A stretch of DNA of 64,000 bases from Clostridium sp. D53t1_180928_C8 (GCF_015667795.1 NZ_JADPEL010000007.1:1-64000); one strand, 5' to 3'; counted from the stretch's first letter, positions 35,185 to 44,257 are shown. The notes: generated by a model from the letters alone, not told the origin. Program-made: numbers and translations.

Positions 35185-36108
35185 TTGGAGAATTTTAGCT
35201 TTGTAGATAGATATGGAAAAGAGATTAAGTATTATAAATGGAGTGAAGTACAAAATCCTAAAGGAATAGTGCAAATTGTTCATGGTATGACCGAATATGC
35301 ATTAAGATATGATTATTTTGCAAAGAAGCTTTGTGAAAATGGATATATTGTTTATGCACATGATCAAAGGGGACATGGAGAAACTTCACCTAAAGATGAA
35401 GAAAGAGGTTATATTGCAGATAATGAAGGATTTGATATTTTAGTTGAAAATGTAAAAGAACTAACAGATATTGCAAAAAAGGAAAATTCAAATTTACCTA
35501 TAATATTATTTGGTCACAGTATGGGATCATTTGTTTCTCAAAGGTATATAGAACTTTATGGTAATGAAATTAATGGAGTTATTTTATCAGGAACTAATGG
35601 TAAGCCTGATAGTATTACTAAATTGGGAGCTTTAATTTCAAAAATAGAAATTATGTTTAAAGGAAGAGAAGCTAAGAGTAAATTAATGGATAAGTTATCT
35701 TTTGGAGATTTTAATTCTAATTTTAAACCTACTAGAACAGGTTATGATTGGTTATGTTCAGTAGATGAAGAAGTAGATAAATATATAGAAAGTCCTATGT
35801 GTGGATTTATTTGCAGTACATCATTTTATTATGATTTAATTAGAGGTTTGTGGAAAATTAATAAAAAAGAAAATTTGAATAATATACCTAAGAATTTACC
35901 AATATATATTTTTGCAGGAGATAAAGATCCGGTGGGTAATTTTGGAAAAGGTATAGTTAATTTGTATGATACTTATAAATCTATAGGAATATATGATTTG
36001 AATTACAAGTTATATAGTAATGGAAGACATGAGATGTTAAATGAAAATAATAAAGATCAGGTTATAAAGGATTTATTAGAATGGATTAATAATAAAACTA
36101 CTGTTTAA
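35185..36108 (+). CDS. Alpha/beta hydrolase, lysophospholipase/monoglyceride lipase-like
   Basis: A 307-residue cytosolic serine hydrolase of the Hydrolase_4 group. The oxyanion-hole region VHGMTEYALRYDYFA and the HDQRGHGETS motif precede the nucleophile elbow FGHSMGSF (Ser about 112). The acid lies in FAGDKDPVG and the base His in NGRHEML, completing the triad. A lipid ester or similar small ester substrate is inferred from family. The start is TTG with AAAAGGGGAAAATAG upstream. Followed by the TspO gene, 89 bases later. Confidence 0.88.
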   Translation: MENFSFVDRYGKEIKYYKWSEVQNPKGIVQIVHGMTEYALRYDYFAKKLCENGYIVYAHDQRGHGETSPKDEERGYIADNEGFDILVENVKELTDIAKKENSNLPIILFGHSMGSFVSQRYIELYGNEINGVILSGTNGKPDSITKLGALISKIEIMFKGREAKSKLMDKLSFGDFNSNFKPTRTGYDWLCSVDEEVDKYIESPMCGFICSTSFYYDLIRGLWKINKKENLNNIPKNLPIYIFAGDKDPVGNFGKGIVNLYDTYKSIGIYDLNYKLYSNGRHEMLNENNKDQVIKDLLEWINNKTTV

Positions 36109-36197
36109 CAATTTATAATTGAATAAAACAGGGGAGGTAAACATTATTTCTTATTATGAAACATATATTTTAGTAGTAATAATAAGAGGTGATGGAG

Positions 36198-36758
36198 ATG
36201 AAGAGGAAAAAGAAAGGTGAATTAAATAAGAAGCCTAAAAAGAGGAGACAAAATGTTATTAAAGAATTGTTTTGTGTAAATAATAAGTTTGAATTTCTTG
36301 GGTTATTAAAAAATATTGCAATGTCAGTTGGTGGAGGAATATTAGTTGCTTTATTAACTAAAAATTCTATGAGTATTTATAGTCAGTTAAAAAAGAGTAT
36401 ATTAACACCACCAGATATAGTCTTTCCAATAGTATGGACAGTATTATATATTTTAATGGGACTTGCTGCTTATAGAATATATATGAATAATAAAGAAGGA
36501 GAAAGTGATCATGATGGATACTTTTATTATTTAATTCAATTACTAATTAACTTTTTATGGGCAATTATTTTCTTTAATTTAAGATTATATGGTATTTCAT
36601 TTATATTGATATTAATTTTATTAGTATTGGTTATAATTACGACTATAAAGTTCTTTAAAACAGATAAAATTGCTGGAGTATTAATGATTCCATATATTAT
36701 TTGGCTAATATTTGCTAGTTATTTATCAGCATATGTTTGGATATTTAATGAGATGTAA
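36198..36758 (+). CDS. tspO: TspO/MBR family membrane protein
   Basis: A five-helix membrane protein of the tryptophan-rich sensory/translocator family, which binds porphyrins and related ligands. The core (about residues 35-186) shows KKSILTPPDIVFPIVWTVLY, LMGLAAYRIY and the late PYIIWLIFASYLSA. I choose the ATG at 36198 behind AAGAGGTGATG, giving 186 residues. The first 25 are an unusual Lys/Arg-rich extension (MKRKKKGELNKKPKKRRQN), longer than the roughly 155-residue family norm. Single gene; the physiological ligand is unknown. Confidence 0.9.
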   Translation: MKRKKKGELNKKPKKRRQNVIKELFCVNNKFEFLGLLKNIAMSVGGGILVALLTKNSMSIYSQLKKSILTPPDIVFPIVWTVLYILMGLAAYRIYMNNKEGESDHDGYFYYLIQLLINFLWAIIFFNLRLYGISFILILILLVLVIITTIKFFKTDKIAGVLMIPYIIWLIFASYLSAYVWIFNEM

Positions 36759-36845
36759 TTAAATAAATTTGAATTATAAAAATAAATATTATAAAATATA
36801 GACTTGGAAATGGAATATAGATACTGATTTAAGGAGAAAAATATT

Positions 36846-39038
36846 TTGAAAAAAGTAATTATAGCAGAAAAACCATCAGTAGCTAAGAATATAGCAGATG
36901 CATTTAAAATAAAGACAAGAAGAGATGGTTATTATGAAGGCGAAGATTATTTAGTTACTTGGGCTTTTGGGCATTTACTTCAACTATACGATGCTAAAGA
37001 CTATGATGAAAATATGAAAGGATGGAGGATGGAAAAGTTTCCATTTATTCCTGAGGACTTTAGGTATAAGATAAAATGTGATAGTAGCAATAGGGAAGTT
37101 GTAGATAAAGGTGCTGAAAAGCAGATTAATACAATAAAAGGATTAATTGATAGGGAAGATGTTGATGGAGTAATTTCTGCCACTGACTATGATAGAGAAG
37201 GGCAAGTAATATCAGATGAATTATTTATTCATTACGATATTAAAAAGCCTATATATAGACTTCTACTTAATGAGTGGACGGAAGATGAAGTTAAAAAGGG
37301 AATGGCTAATTTAAAGTTAAATAGTGAAATGAAGCCACTTCAAGATGCAGGTATTGGAAGACAATTAGCAGATTGGACAATAGGAATTAATTTAACTTCA
37401 GTTGCTACTCTTCGTTATGGAGCAAGTGAAAAAAAGACTATTAACATTGGAAGAGTTTTACTTCCAACGTTGAAAATTATTTATGATAGAGACAAGGAAA
37501 TTGAAAATTTTAAAGAATCTTCTTATTATAAATTATTAGTTAGTTTAAAATCTAAAGATAATGTAGAATTTGAAAGTCTTTATTATGAAAATTCTTCTGA
37601 AAAATTTGAAAAGAAGGATTATCTAGATAATTTATGCAAGGTATTAAAAGAAAAGCAAGCTGTAGTTGTTGAAAAGGAAATAGAAAAGAAGAGGGAGTAT
37701 CCTCAAAGTCTTTTTAATCTTTCTAACTTACAAGGTTATATTACTAGTAAATATAAAGGTTGGACTTCAGATAAGGTTCTTAAAGTTGCTCAAGGATTAT
37801 ATGAAAAGAAACTTATTACTTATCCAAGAACAGCTAGTAGTGTATTAGAAGAGAGTCTAGTTGATAAGGCTAAAAAAGTTTTAGAAACTCATAAAAAGGG
37901 TCTTCCTTATGAAAGCGAAATTAAGTTTGTTCAATCAAAAAGAGTATTTGATAATTCTAAGGTAGAAAGCCATAGTGCTATTACTCCGACATATATTATT
38001 CCAAAAGGGTTAAGCACTGAAGAACAATACGTTTATACAGCAATAAAAAATAGATTTATAATGCAGTTTATGCCAGTTGCAGAGTTTGAAGAAACCAAGA
38101 TTACTTTAAAGGTTAATGATGAAGCATTAAAGGGTGAATTTATTTCAAAAGGTAAAGTTGAAATAGTTAAGGGTTGGAGAGTAGTTGAAAAAATAGAAAC
38201 AAAAGATACTATACTTCCTTTAGTTGAAAAAGGTGAAAGCTTAGATATTGTAGATAGCAAAGTTAATAAAGTAACTAAGAAACCACCTAAGCTTCATACA
38301 GAAAAAACACTTTTAAGAGTAATGGAGACTTGTGGTAAAGGCTTTAAGGAAGAAAAAGAAGAAAAAGATGATAGTGTAGATGATGAAAGTAATTCAGAGG
38401 AAATGATGCAGGCTATCTTAAGCGGATTTAGTATAGGTACTCCTGCCACAAGGGCTGAAACAATTAAAAAGCTTAAGGATATAGGGTACATAAGAACGAA
38501 AGGAAAAAGTCTTACTACTACAGAACTTGGAAGAACTATAGTAGAAATTTTCCCGGCAAAAGAGCTTTTAGACTTAGAATATACAGGGAGATTAGAAAAA
38601 ACATTATCAGATATAGAAAAGGGTAAATTTAAAAAAGAAGATTTCTTAAAATTAATTTTTGATTTTACTACAAATTCTGTTGAAAAAATAAAGAATGATA
38701 CATCTATGTTGCATAAGTTTAAAGTTGAGAAGCCAGAAGGTGCAGAAGAGGTAGGAAAATGTCCTGTTTGTGGTAATGCTATAATTGAAGGCGAAAAGGG
38801 CTTTGGATGTACTAACTGGAAAAATGGATGTAAGTTTACTATTTGGAAAAATGATAAGTTTATAGAGTCTATGGGAAAAAAGGTAACTAAGGAAATGGTT
38901 GAACTTTTACTTAAGAATGGAAAAGTAGGTTTTAGAAATTTAAAAAGTAAAAAAGGAACTTTATTCTCAGCTTATTTAAGATATGAAAAGGATGAAAAAA
39001 CAGGCTATTATAGTTGGAAGTTTGAATTTATAAATTAA
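36846..39038 (+). CDS. topB: DNA topoisomerase III
   Basis: Type IA topoisomerase, 730 residues, resolving single-strand entanglements and precatenanes. The TOPRIM domain opens with IIAEKPSVAKNIADA and carries the metal-binding DYDREGQ. The catalytic Tyr lies in LITYPRTASS (about residue 330). GTPATRAETIKKL is a later conserved block. A C-terminal zinc-ribbon-like module (CPVCGNAI, then CTNWKNGCKF) sits at about 640-675, the form common in Firmicute TopB. Start TTG behind AAGGAG. Mobile elements also carry such enzymes, but the surroundings look chromosomal. Confidence 0.94.
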   Translation: MKKVIIAEKPSVAKNIADAFKIKTRRDGYYEGEDYLVTWAFGHLLQLYDAKDYDENMKGWRMEKFPFIPEDFRYKIKCDSSNREVVDKGAEKQINTIKGLIDREDVDGVISATDYDREGQVISDELFIHYDIKKPIYRLLLNEWTEDEVKKGMANLKLNSEMKPLQDAGIGRQLADWTIGINLTSVATLRYGASEKKTINIGRVLLPTLKIIYDRDKEIENFKESSYYKLLVSLKSKDNVEFESLYYENSSEKFEKKDYLDNLCKVLKEKQAVVVEKEIEKKREYPQSLFNLSNLQGYITSKYKGWTSDKVLKVAQGLYEKKLITYPRTASSVLEESLVDKAKKVLETHKKGLPYESEIKFVQSKRVFDNSKVESHSAITPTYIIPKGLSTEEQYVYTAIKNRFIMQFMPVAEFEETKITLKVNDEALKGEFISKGKVEIVKGWRVVEKIETKDTILPLVEKGESLDIVDSKVNKVTKKPPKLHTEKTLLRVMETCGKGFKEEKEEKDDSVDDESNSEEMMQAILSGFSIGTPATRAETIKKLKDIGYIRTKGKSLTTTELGRTIVEIFPAKELLDLEYTGRLEKTLSDIEKGKFKKEDFLKLIFDFTTNSVEKIKNDTSMLHKFKVEKPEGAEEVGKCPVCGNAIIEGEKGFGCTNWKNGCKFTIWKNDKFIESMGKKVTKEMVELLLKNGKVGFRNLKSKKGTLFSAYLRYEKDEKTGYYSWKFEFIN

Positions 39039-39052
39039 TAATTCATAAGTGT

Positions 39053-39098
39053 AATAGATAGTGAAGCCTTGAAGAGGTGGTAGCTATCTATTTTTTTA
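39053..39098 (+). terminator. Terminator of topB
   Basis: AATAGATAG (39053-39061) pairs with CTATCTATT (39084-39092), then a T run. Confidence 0.7.
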
Positions 39099-39220
39099 TA
39101 ATAAAAAATGGATAGTGTATAAATAAGATTAATTTAAATTTTTAATATTTATTAGAAGTACAAAAATAGTAATTATTAAATAAAAAAATAAATATAGTAG
39201 CAAAAATAAAAAAATGGTAG

Positions 39221-39249
39221 TATAATATAGTTAGTGAGAATAATTATCA
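39221..39249 (+). promoter_or_regulatory. Promoter -10 and Fur-box-like operator of the ZIP transporter
   Basis: TATAAT (39221-39226) is followed by TGAGAATAATTATCA (39235-39249), which differs at one base from the 7-1-7 Fur box TGATAATnATTATCA. The site would cover the predicted transcription start near 39233, a repressing position. Confidence 0.55.
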
Positions 39250-39269
39250 ATTAAGAAAGAGGTGATAAT

Positions 39270-40049
39270 ATGAATACTTTAATTGGTATATTAATACCAT
39301 TGTTAGGAACAACACTTGGTGCAGCATGTGTTTTTTTTATAAAAAAGGAGTTAAATCAATTAGTTAGCAAGTGTCTGCTAGGGTTTGCATCAGGTGTAAT
39401 GATTGCAGCTTCTGTATGGTCTTTAATTATACCAGCAATAGATATGAGCTCTAATATGAATAAACTAGCATTTCTTCCAGCTGCAATAGGTGTTTTAGTA
39501 GGGATAATATTTATGCTTATACTAGACAAGCTAATACCCCATATTCATTTAGATAATGATAAACCGGAAGGGATGAAAAGTGAAAGGCTTAGGAAAACAA
39601 CAATGTTAGTTTTAGCTGTTGTACTACATAACATACCAGAAGGGATGGCTGTAGGAATTGTTTTTGCTGGTGCAATGAATACAGGTGAAGCTATAACAAT
39701 AGCGGGAGCTTTTGCACTATCGATTGGAATTGCAATTCAAAACTTTCCTGAAGGTGCTATTATATCACTTCCTTTGAAGAGTGAAGGAGTAAGTAAAGGA
39801 AAATCATTTCTTTATGGATTTGCATCTGGAATTGTTGAACCTATAGGCGCACTTTTGACAATTATATTTTCTAAGGCACTTACACCTATGATGCCATATT
39901 TTTTATCATTTGCAGCAGGGGCTATGATTTATGTTGTTGTTGAAGAATTAATTCCAGAAGCATCTAAGGGTGAACATTCTAATATAAGTACTATTGGATT
40001 TGCTATAGGATTCGTAGTAATGATGATTTTAGATGTAGCACTAGGTTAA
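39270..40049 (+). CDS. ZIP family metal transporter
   Basis: A divalent metal importer of the ZIP/ZupT type, 259 residues, about eight membrane helices. The metal-site helix IV contains HNIPEGMAVG and helix V NFPEGAIISLP, the paired N/H-x-PEG motifs of the family. A His-containing loop (PHIHLD, about residues 90-95) lies between helices III and IV. AAAGAGGTGATA precedes the ATG. The Fur-box-like site upstream suggests iron-responsive control, so Fe(II) may be a substrate; zinc or manganese remain possible. Confidence 0.9.
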   Translation: MNTLIGILIPLLGTTLGAACVFFIKKELNQLVSKCLLGFASGVMIAASVWSLIIPAIDMSSNMNKLAFLPAAIGVLVGIIFMLILDKLIPHIHLDNDKPEGMKSERLRKTTMLVLAVVLHNIPEGMAVGIVFAGAMNTGEAITIAGAFALSIGIAIQNFPEGAIISLPLKSEGVSKGKSFLYGFASGIVEPIGALLTIIFSKALTPMMPYFLSFAAGAMIYVVVEELIPEASKGEHSNISTIGFAIGFVVMMILDVALG

Positions 40050-40095
40050 CTGAAGGAATTTAATTTATGAGGATATAAGAAATGAAAGCTTAAAT

Positions 40096-40147
40096 AAAAA
40101 TACCGTTGGAAAAAGTATTAATACTACTTTTCCAGCGGTGTTTATTT
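40096..40147. terminator. Bidirectional terminator
   Basis: ACCGTTGGAAAA pairs with TTTTCCAGCGGT (40102-40113 with about 40127-40138) with A/T-rich flanks. Serves the ZIP gene and lrgB. Confidence 0.75.
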
Positions 40148-40849
40148 TTATATGAAAATAGATATTAGTGAGTAACAAATAGGTGCTAGAAATACAGTTA
40201 TTATTCCAGCAACTCCAATAGATAAGGAGCTCATTGCACCTTCAGTTTCACCTATTTCTAAGGCTTTACTTGTTCCAACAGCATGGGAAGCTGTTCCAAG
40301 TGAAATTCCCTTAGCAATTGGATGCTTAATTTTTAAAATTTTAAATACTGTAGGTCCAACTACAGCTCCTATTATTCCAGAAACAATAATAGCAAGAACT
40401 GTTATTGATGAAATCCCACCTAGACTATTAGTAATTTCAATACCTATAGGAGTAGTAACACTTTTTGATAATAATGAAACAGTTAAACTATTATCTAATC
40501 CTAAGAAAGTAGATATAGAAATAACTGATAAGACACTAACTAAACTTCCTATAAAGATACCTGTAAAAATAGGAAGAAAGTTCTTTTTAAGTAAATGTAA
40601 GTTCTTATACAATGGTACAGCTAGTACAATTGTAGCCGGGCCTAAGAATACATTGATAAATTGTCCACCTTTGTTATAAGTATCGAAGTCGATATTAAAG
40701 ATTTTTAAAAATGCAATGACAATTATAGTAGCTATTAAAAGTGGATTAAAAAGTGGAAATTTTGTTTTTCTATAAATAAATAGACCTATTTCAAAAGCTA
40801 TTAAAGAAATAAAAATTCCAAAAAACATATTGTTAGTAAATAAATCCAT
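40148..40849 (-). CDS. lrgB: LrgB/CidB family membrane protein
   Basis: A 233-residue polytopic membrane protein of the LrgB family, paired with the holin-like LrgA upstream. Family blocks are FLGPATIVLAVPLYKN, SVTTPIGIEI and GTASHAVGTSKALE near the C-terminus. The LrgAB/CidAB systems affect murein hydrolase activity, and plant and bacterial relatives move pyruvate or glycolate; the role here is not shown. Translation starts four bases after the lrgA stop, with AGGAGGC inside the lrgA end, so the two are coupled. Confidence 0.9.
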   Translation of the reverse strand: MDLFTNNMFFGIFISLIAFEIGLFIYRKTKFPLFNPLLIATIIVIAFLKIFNIDFDTYNKGGQFINVFLGPATIVLAVPLYKNLHLLKKNFLPIFTGIFIGSLVSVLSVISISTFLGLDNSLTVSLLSKSVTTPIGIEITNSLGGISSITVLAIIVSGIIGAVVGPTVFKILKIKHPIAKGISLGTASHAVGTSKALEIGETEGAMSSLSIGVAGIITVFLAPICYSLISIFI

Positions 40850-40853
40850 TTAA

Positions 40854-41243
40854 TTAAGCCTCCTTTTTATTTAGTTTATTTTTATCTTTTTCTTTAATAG
40901 ATGTTTTATTACATATAAATTGAACTGTAACGCCAGTAACGGCTATAACAATTATAGTTGTTAATATGCATAAAAGTATTATTTTGAAAATACTACCTTT
41001 AAGAGAAACAAAGGATGTCATAAGTCCTACTGAAGCTGGAATAAAGAAAAATGCTAAGTGATCTAAAAAGAAGTTAGCTAAATTTTCAACTTTTTCAACT
41101 TTTATAATATTGGATGTTAATAAAACAAATAATAAAATCATTCCTATTATATTTCCAGGTACAGGTAAATTAAGAAGTCTTGAAATTATTTCCCCTGCAA
41201 AATATATAGAAAGAAGTAAAATAGATTCTCTAAAGAATTTCAT
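40854..41243 (-). CDS. lrgA: LrgA/CidA family holin-like protein
   Basis: A 129-residue membrane protein with four hydrophobic segments and the CidA/LrgA core LPVPGNIIGMILLFVLL, followed by FFIPASVGLMTSF. The C-terminus is Lys-rich. It is expected to act with LrgB in membrane permeability and autolysis control or metabolite transport. AGGAGG precedes the ATG. No lytSR-type regulator lies next to the pair. Divergent from the interrupted ABC-transporter gene across 169 bases. Confidence 0.9.
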   Translation of the reverse strand: MKFFRESILLLSIYFAGEIISRLLNLPVPGNIIGMILLFVLLTSNIIKVEKVENLANFFLDHLAFFFIPASVGLMTSFVSLKGSIFKIILLCILTTIIVIAVTGVTVQFICNKTSIKEKDKNKLNKKEA

Positions 41244-41412
41244 TATAGAACCTCCTTTTTTTTAATACAGAAATACTTTAACACTAAAAAAATAAATAGT
41301 AAACTCCCATATAATCCGGAATAATTGAAACTACATTAATTAACAAAATATAACTATAAATCATAATATGAATCATAGTAATATAAATTAATTTAGTTAA
41401 AAAGGAGTAAGT

Positions 41413-41691
41413 ATGAGTAAATTCCTAAAAAAATTGGCTGTTATTGTAGGGGTAGTAGCTATTGTTGGTGCTACTTTTGCAGGCTGTCAAAAGACAACCA
41501 GCAATGATGAGAAGACTACTAAAGAAAATATTAATAGTGAGGAATTGCAAACTGTACGATTAAATGAAGTGGTTAGATCCGTTTTTTATGCACCAATGTA
41601 CGTAGCCATTAGTGAAGGTTTTTTTGAAGAAGAAGGTCTAAAAATTGATTTATCTACAGGTCAAGGTGCAGATACAACATATTTTAAATAA
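41413..41691 (+). pseudogene. ABC transporter substrate-binding lipoprotein, 5' half, interrupted
   Basis: The N-terminal part of an NMT1/SsuA-like periplasmic-type binding protein: lipoprotein signal peptide with lipobox FAGC (Cys near residue 25), then VVRSVFYAPMYVAISEGFFEEEGL and IDLSTGQGAD. The native sequence ends at the GCAGATA core (41668-41674). The last codons (TTYFK, stop) come from the inserted element. The rest of the gene starts at 48159. Joined at the core, the frame is continuous for about 350 residues, a normal family length. Ribosome site AAAGGAG. It is intact only if the element excises. Confidence 0.88.
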
Positions 41692-41696
41692 CAACA
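41668..41696. other. Left junction (attL) of the serine-recombinase element
   Basis: Core GCAGATA (41668-41674) is shared with the right junction. Five bases further inside the element begins the arm TATTTTAAATAACAACA (41680-41696), an inverted copy, with one mismatch, of the right arm at 48138-48154. Confidence 0.75.
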
Positions 41697-41712
41697 TATA
41701 TCAATAATATAT

Positions 41713-41742
41713 AAAAGGCTATAGAAATAACTATAGCCTTAT
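41713..41742 (-). terminator. Terminator of the recombinase gene
   Basis: AAGGCTATAG (41715-41724) pairs with CTATAGCCTT (41731-41740). On the minus strand it is followed by TTTTATAT. The recombinase stop codon lies in the stem. Confidence 0.65.
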
Positions 41743-43293
41743 TTTATAACCAACTTCATTAGTATCACTATCATAAGTAAAATATTCAATAAAGTTTGTT
41801 ATTAAATTTCTTTTTGTTTCAATATCATCAATTAAATCAATTGAACTTTTGAAGCGTCTATAGTTTTCTAAAAGGGTTTGTTTATTATTATAATCATCTT
41901 CTAAATCAAACATAGATAAAGTTATTTCATTAATTTTTTTAGATATATTATCATTTTCTGATTTAATTTTTTTTATTTCAACTTGAATAATAGATAATAT
42001 ATCAATATCATTTATTAAGGCTAATTTTTTTATGAGGCCTTGTAGTAATTTATCATTTTCATTAAGATTTTTATTTAATGTTTTTAACTCATTTTTTAAT
42101 TTAGAATTATTTGTTTCGGGTTTTGGGAAGTCTATAATTTTTTCTATATCAATGTTTTTGCATAAATTAATAATGAATTCTTCAATATCATCGGCATTAA
42201 TCATTTTAGAATTACATCTATTAGATGCTCTATTTTTTAATTCACATCTATAACTTCTGTAGTATATTTCATGATTAGTTCTACTCCAAGAGCACATACT
42301 AGAACCGCATTTAGCACATTTTAATATTCCAGATAATAAAAATTTGTTGCCAGTTGATTTTCTTGGGGAAGATTTACTTTTAATTTCTTTTAAGATATTT
42401 TGACACTTCACCCATTCGGATCCTGAAATAATTCCTGGATGTTTACCAGTAGCAATTATCCATTCATCAATAGGATTTTCCCTTTTACCACCTTTTCTTT
42501 TGTTATATACCATCAGGCCATTATTGGGTGAGAGTTTTGTGTTTAGAAAGGAACGATTATTTTCAAAGTACTTTATGGCTTTAGAATCTGAACAGCAATA
42601 TACAGGGTTCTTTAAAATTTGAAGGACTGTATTTCGACTAAAATCGCCTCCGTTTTTGCCTTTTATATAATTAGAGATTAAATGTCTTGCTATAGGAACA
42701 GTACTCTTATATTGAGGATATAGCCTATATATAAGTCTTACTATTTCCATTTCTTCTTCAATAACCTCTAACTTGTACATTTTTTTATTATTTTCTATGA
42801 TTTGAACTGATTTAAAGCCTAAAGGTGGGGTTCCACCTAGCCAACGTCCAGTACGAGAAAGTTCAAGCATATTATCTTTTACTCTTTCAGCTATAGTTTC
42901 TCTTTCAATTTGAGCAAATGTAGCTGCAATATTAATCATTCCACGTCCCATAATACTATTTGTATCAAATTGCTCTGTAATGCTTATAAAAGCAATATTA
43001 TTTTCCTCTAATATTTTATAAGTAGAAGAGAAGTCAGCTACATTACGAGCTATTCTATCTAACCTATAGCATATAAGAACGGTAAATCTTTTTAATTTTG
43101 CATCATTAATCATTTTAGTGAATTGAGGTCTATTAATATTTCCACCAGACCATCCTTCATCTTCATAAATTAAGAAATCTACTTCTTCATTTGTTGTATT
43201 ATTAAAGTATTTTTTACAAAGTTCTATTTGATTAGAAATGGATTCACCTTTTTTAGTGGCTTTTGATTTTCTAGCATAAATAGCAACATTCAT
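41731..43293 (-). CDS. Large serine recombinase (site-specific integrase)
   Basis: A 520-residue integrase that cuts and rejoins the element ends. The N-terminal resolvase domain has the catalytic Ser in IYARKSKATK (about residue 9), then CYRLDRIARN, and the E helix begins near INIAATFAQIERE. The recombinase domain follows (about 160-290, from LGGTPPLGFKS). Next come a zinc ribbon (LKCAKCGSSM then CELKNRASNRC) and a C-terminal coiled coil typical of DNA-gripping motifs. I use the ATG at 43293 behind AAGGTG; the upstream GTG lies in the ribosome site. It appears intact. It sits by attL and reads toward the junction. Confidence 0.95.
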   Translation of the reverse strand: MNVAIYARKSKATKKGESISNQIELCKKYFNNTTNEEVDFLIYEDEGWSGGNINRPQFTKMINDAKLKRFTVLICYRLDRIARNVADFSSTYKILEENNIAFISITEQFDTNSIMGRGMINIAATFAQIERETIAERVKDNMLELSRTGRWLGGTPPLGFKSVQIIENNKKMYKLEVIEEEMEIVRLIYRLYPQYKSTVPIARHLISNYIKGKNGGDFSRNTVLQILKNPVYCCSDSKAIKYFENNRSFLNTKLSPNNGLMVYNKRKGGKRENPIDEWIIATGKHPGIISGSEWVKCQNILKEIKSKSSPRKSTGNKFLLSGILKCAKCGSSMCSWSRTNHEIYYRSYRCELKNRASNRCNSKMINADDIEEFIINLCKNIDIEKIIDFPKPETNNSKLKNELKTLNKNLNENDKLLQGLIKKLALINDIDILSIIQVEIKKIKSENDNISKKINEITLSMFDLEDDYNNKQTLLENYRRFKSSIDLIDDIETKRNLITNFIEYFTYDSDTNEVGYKIRL

Positions 43294-43622
43294 TTTATTC
43301 ACCTTCGAGATATAATTTATTGTTTAGTATTAGATATTTCTTTAAGAGCCGTAATATTACCTATACTTTTAAGTAATCACCAATTTCTTCGGAAAGCATT
43401 AAATATTTAGGAGTTTACTAGAGTTTTTGTTTATGAAAATTACCTTATTATAATAATAACCACAGTCACCAACTAAGTTTAATTCAAATATTTAAATAGT
43501 GTAACTAGATGATTTTTCTAAAAGTTGAATAAATTGAAGTGAGTAAAAATTAATAAATACATTTTAACAATTAATACATTAAATGAATAGAATACTATAG
43601 AGAAAATAGAGAGGTGAAACAA
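43294..43622. other. Divergent spacer inside the element
   Basis: 329 AT-rich bases separate the recombinase from the rightward genes. GATTTTTCTAAAAGTTGAATAA at about 43511 resembles the leader of the tandem secreted-protein repeats at 27734 and 28250. No gene or clear promoter was recognised. Confidence 0.35.
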
Positions 43623-43874
43623 ATGGGGTTAGGGACAGAAGTATTTACAATACCGGGAAGTAAATTTAGAGCTGTTTGTATAAATCCAGTTGAAGATCCA
43701 GAAAAAATAAGAGAAATTAGTGAAAGATATTTCAAGGGATTAATGAATGCGTTAGAAAATCAGTTTGGAGAGTGTTGGGCAACTGTAATTATTAATAATG
43801 ATGAGTATTTGAAAAAGTTAGGGTATGAGGGAGAAGAATTAGAAAAAATAATTTCTAAGAGAAAAGATAGGTGA
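43623..43874 (+). CDS. Small element-encoded protein of unknown function
   Basis: An 83-residue soluble protein starting at ATG 43623 behind AGAGGTGA (the GTG at 43614 lies in that site). Features are TEVFTIPGSKFRAVCIN, an amphipathic helix PEKIREISERYFKGLM, CWATVIINNDEYLKKLGYEG and a basic end. I recognise no family. It is the first rightward gene of the element and small phage genes of this size are often regulators or anti-host factors, but nothing specific can be said. Confidence 0.65.
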   Translation: MGLGTEVFTIPGSKFRAVCINPVEDPEKIREISERYFKGLMNALENQFGECWATVIINNDEYLKKLGYEGEELEKIISKRKDR

Positions 43875-43974
43875 AAAAGCATTGTATAACATATATTAAA
43901 AAAATGGACAGGCTGAAAAGCCTTGAAGATTAATAAAAATAACAAAACTTATACAAAGAGAGGATATTAGGAAA

Positions 43975-44133
43975 GTGGCAATAGAATTATTAAGAAAAGC
44001 TTTAGAAGATTCAATTGATTGTAATGGAATAAATAATCCAATAACTATTGAATTAAGAAATAGGCTCGAAAAAGAGATAAACAAAGAGCAAAAAGCTATT
44101 TATGAAAAATATAGAGATAAGAATATTTTATAG
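43975..44133 (+). CDS. Spo0E-like helical-hairpin protein (degenerate)
   Basis: A 52-residue protein starting at GTG 43975 behind TAGGAAA. The pattern LRKALEDSIDCNGI, NPITIELRNRLEKEI fits the two-helix plan of Spo0E-type aspartyl-phosphate phosphatases (LRxxLxxxI, G, a helix turn, then SxxLDxxI). The active SQxLD motif is replaced by RNRLE, so phosphatase activity on Spo0A~P is doubtful. If it still binds Spo0A, it could touch sporulation; this is inference. It lies in the element ahead of the YopX gene. Confidence 0.5.
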   Translation: MAIELLRKALEDSIDCNGINNPITIELRNRLEKEINKEQKAIYEKYRDKNIL

Positions 44134-44167
44134 AGAGCAAGTTAACTTGCGAGCAAAATATTAATTA

Positions 44168-44257
44168 ATGTTAGATAAATCAATAAAATATTATGGAATA
44201 AATGACATAGCAACAATTATATTAAGTAAAAGAAAAAGGATAAAAGAACTAGAATAA
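44168..44257 (+). CDS. 29-codon Spo0E-like fragment
   Basis: The frame MLDKSIKYYGINDIATIILS then KRKRIKELE resembles the first helix and turn of Spo0E-family proteins (YGINDxxTIxLS), but stops before the catalytic helix. No good ribosome site precedes the ATG. It is probably the relic of a second Spo0E-like gene. Confidence 0.3.
   Translation: MLDKSIKYYGINDIATIILSKRKRIKELE

Noticed and set aside
41250-41412. TPP riboswitch before the interrupted ABC transporter (ThiXYZ-like reading)
   Set aside because: The CUGAGA and related TPP-aptamer blocks are absent, so thiamine-precursor transport was not asserted.
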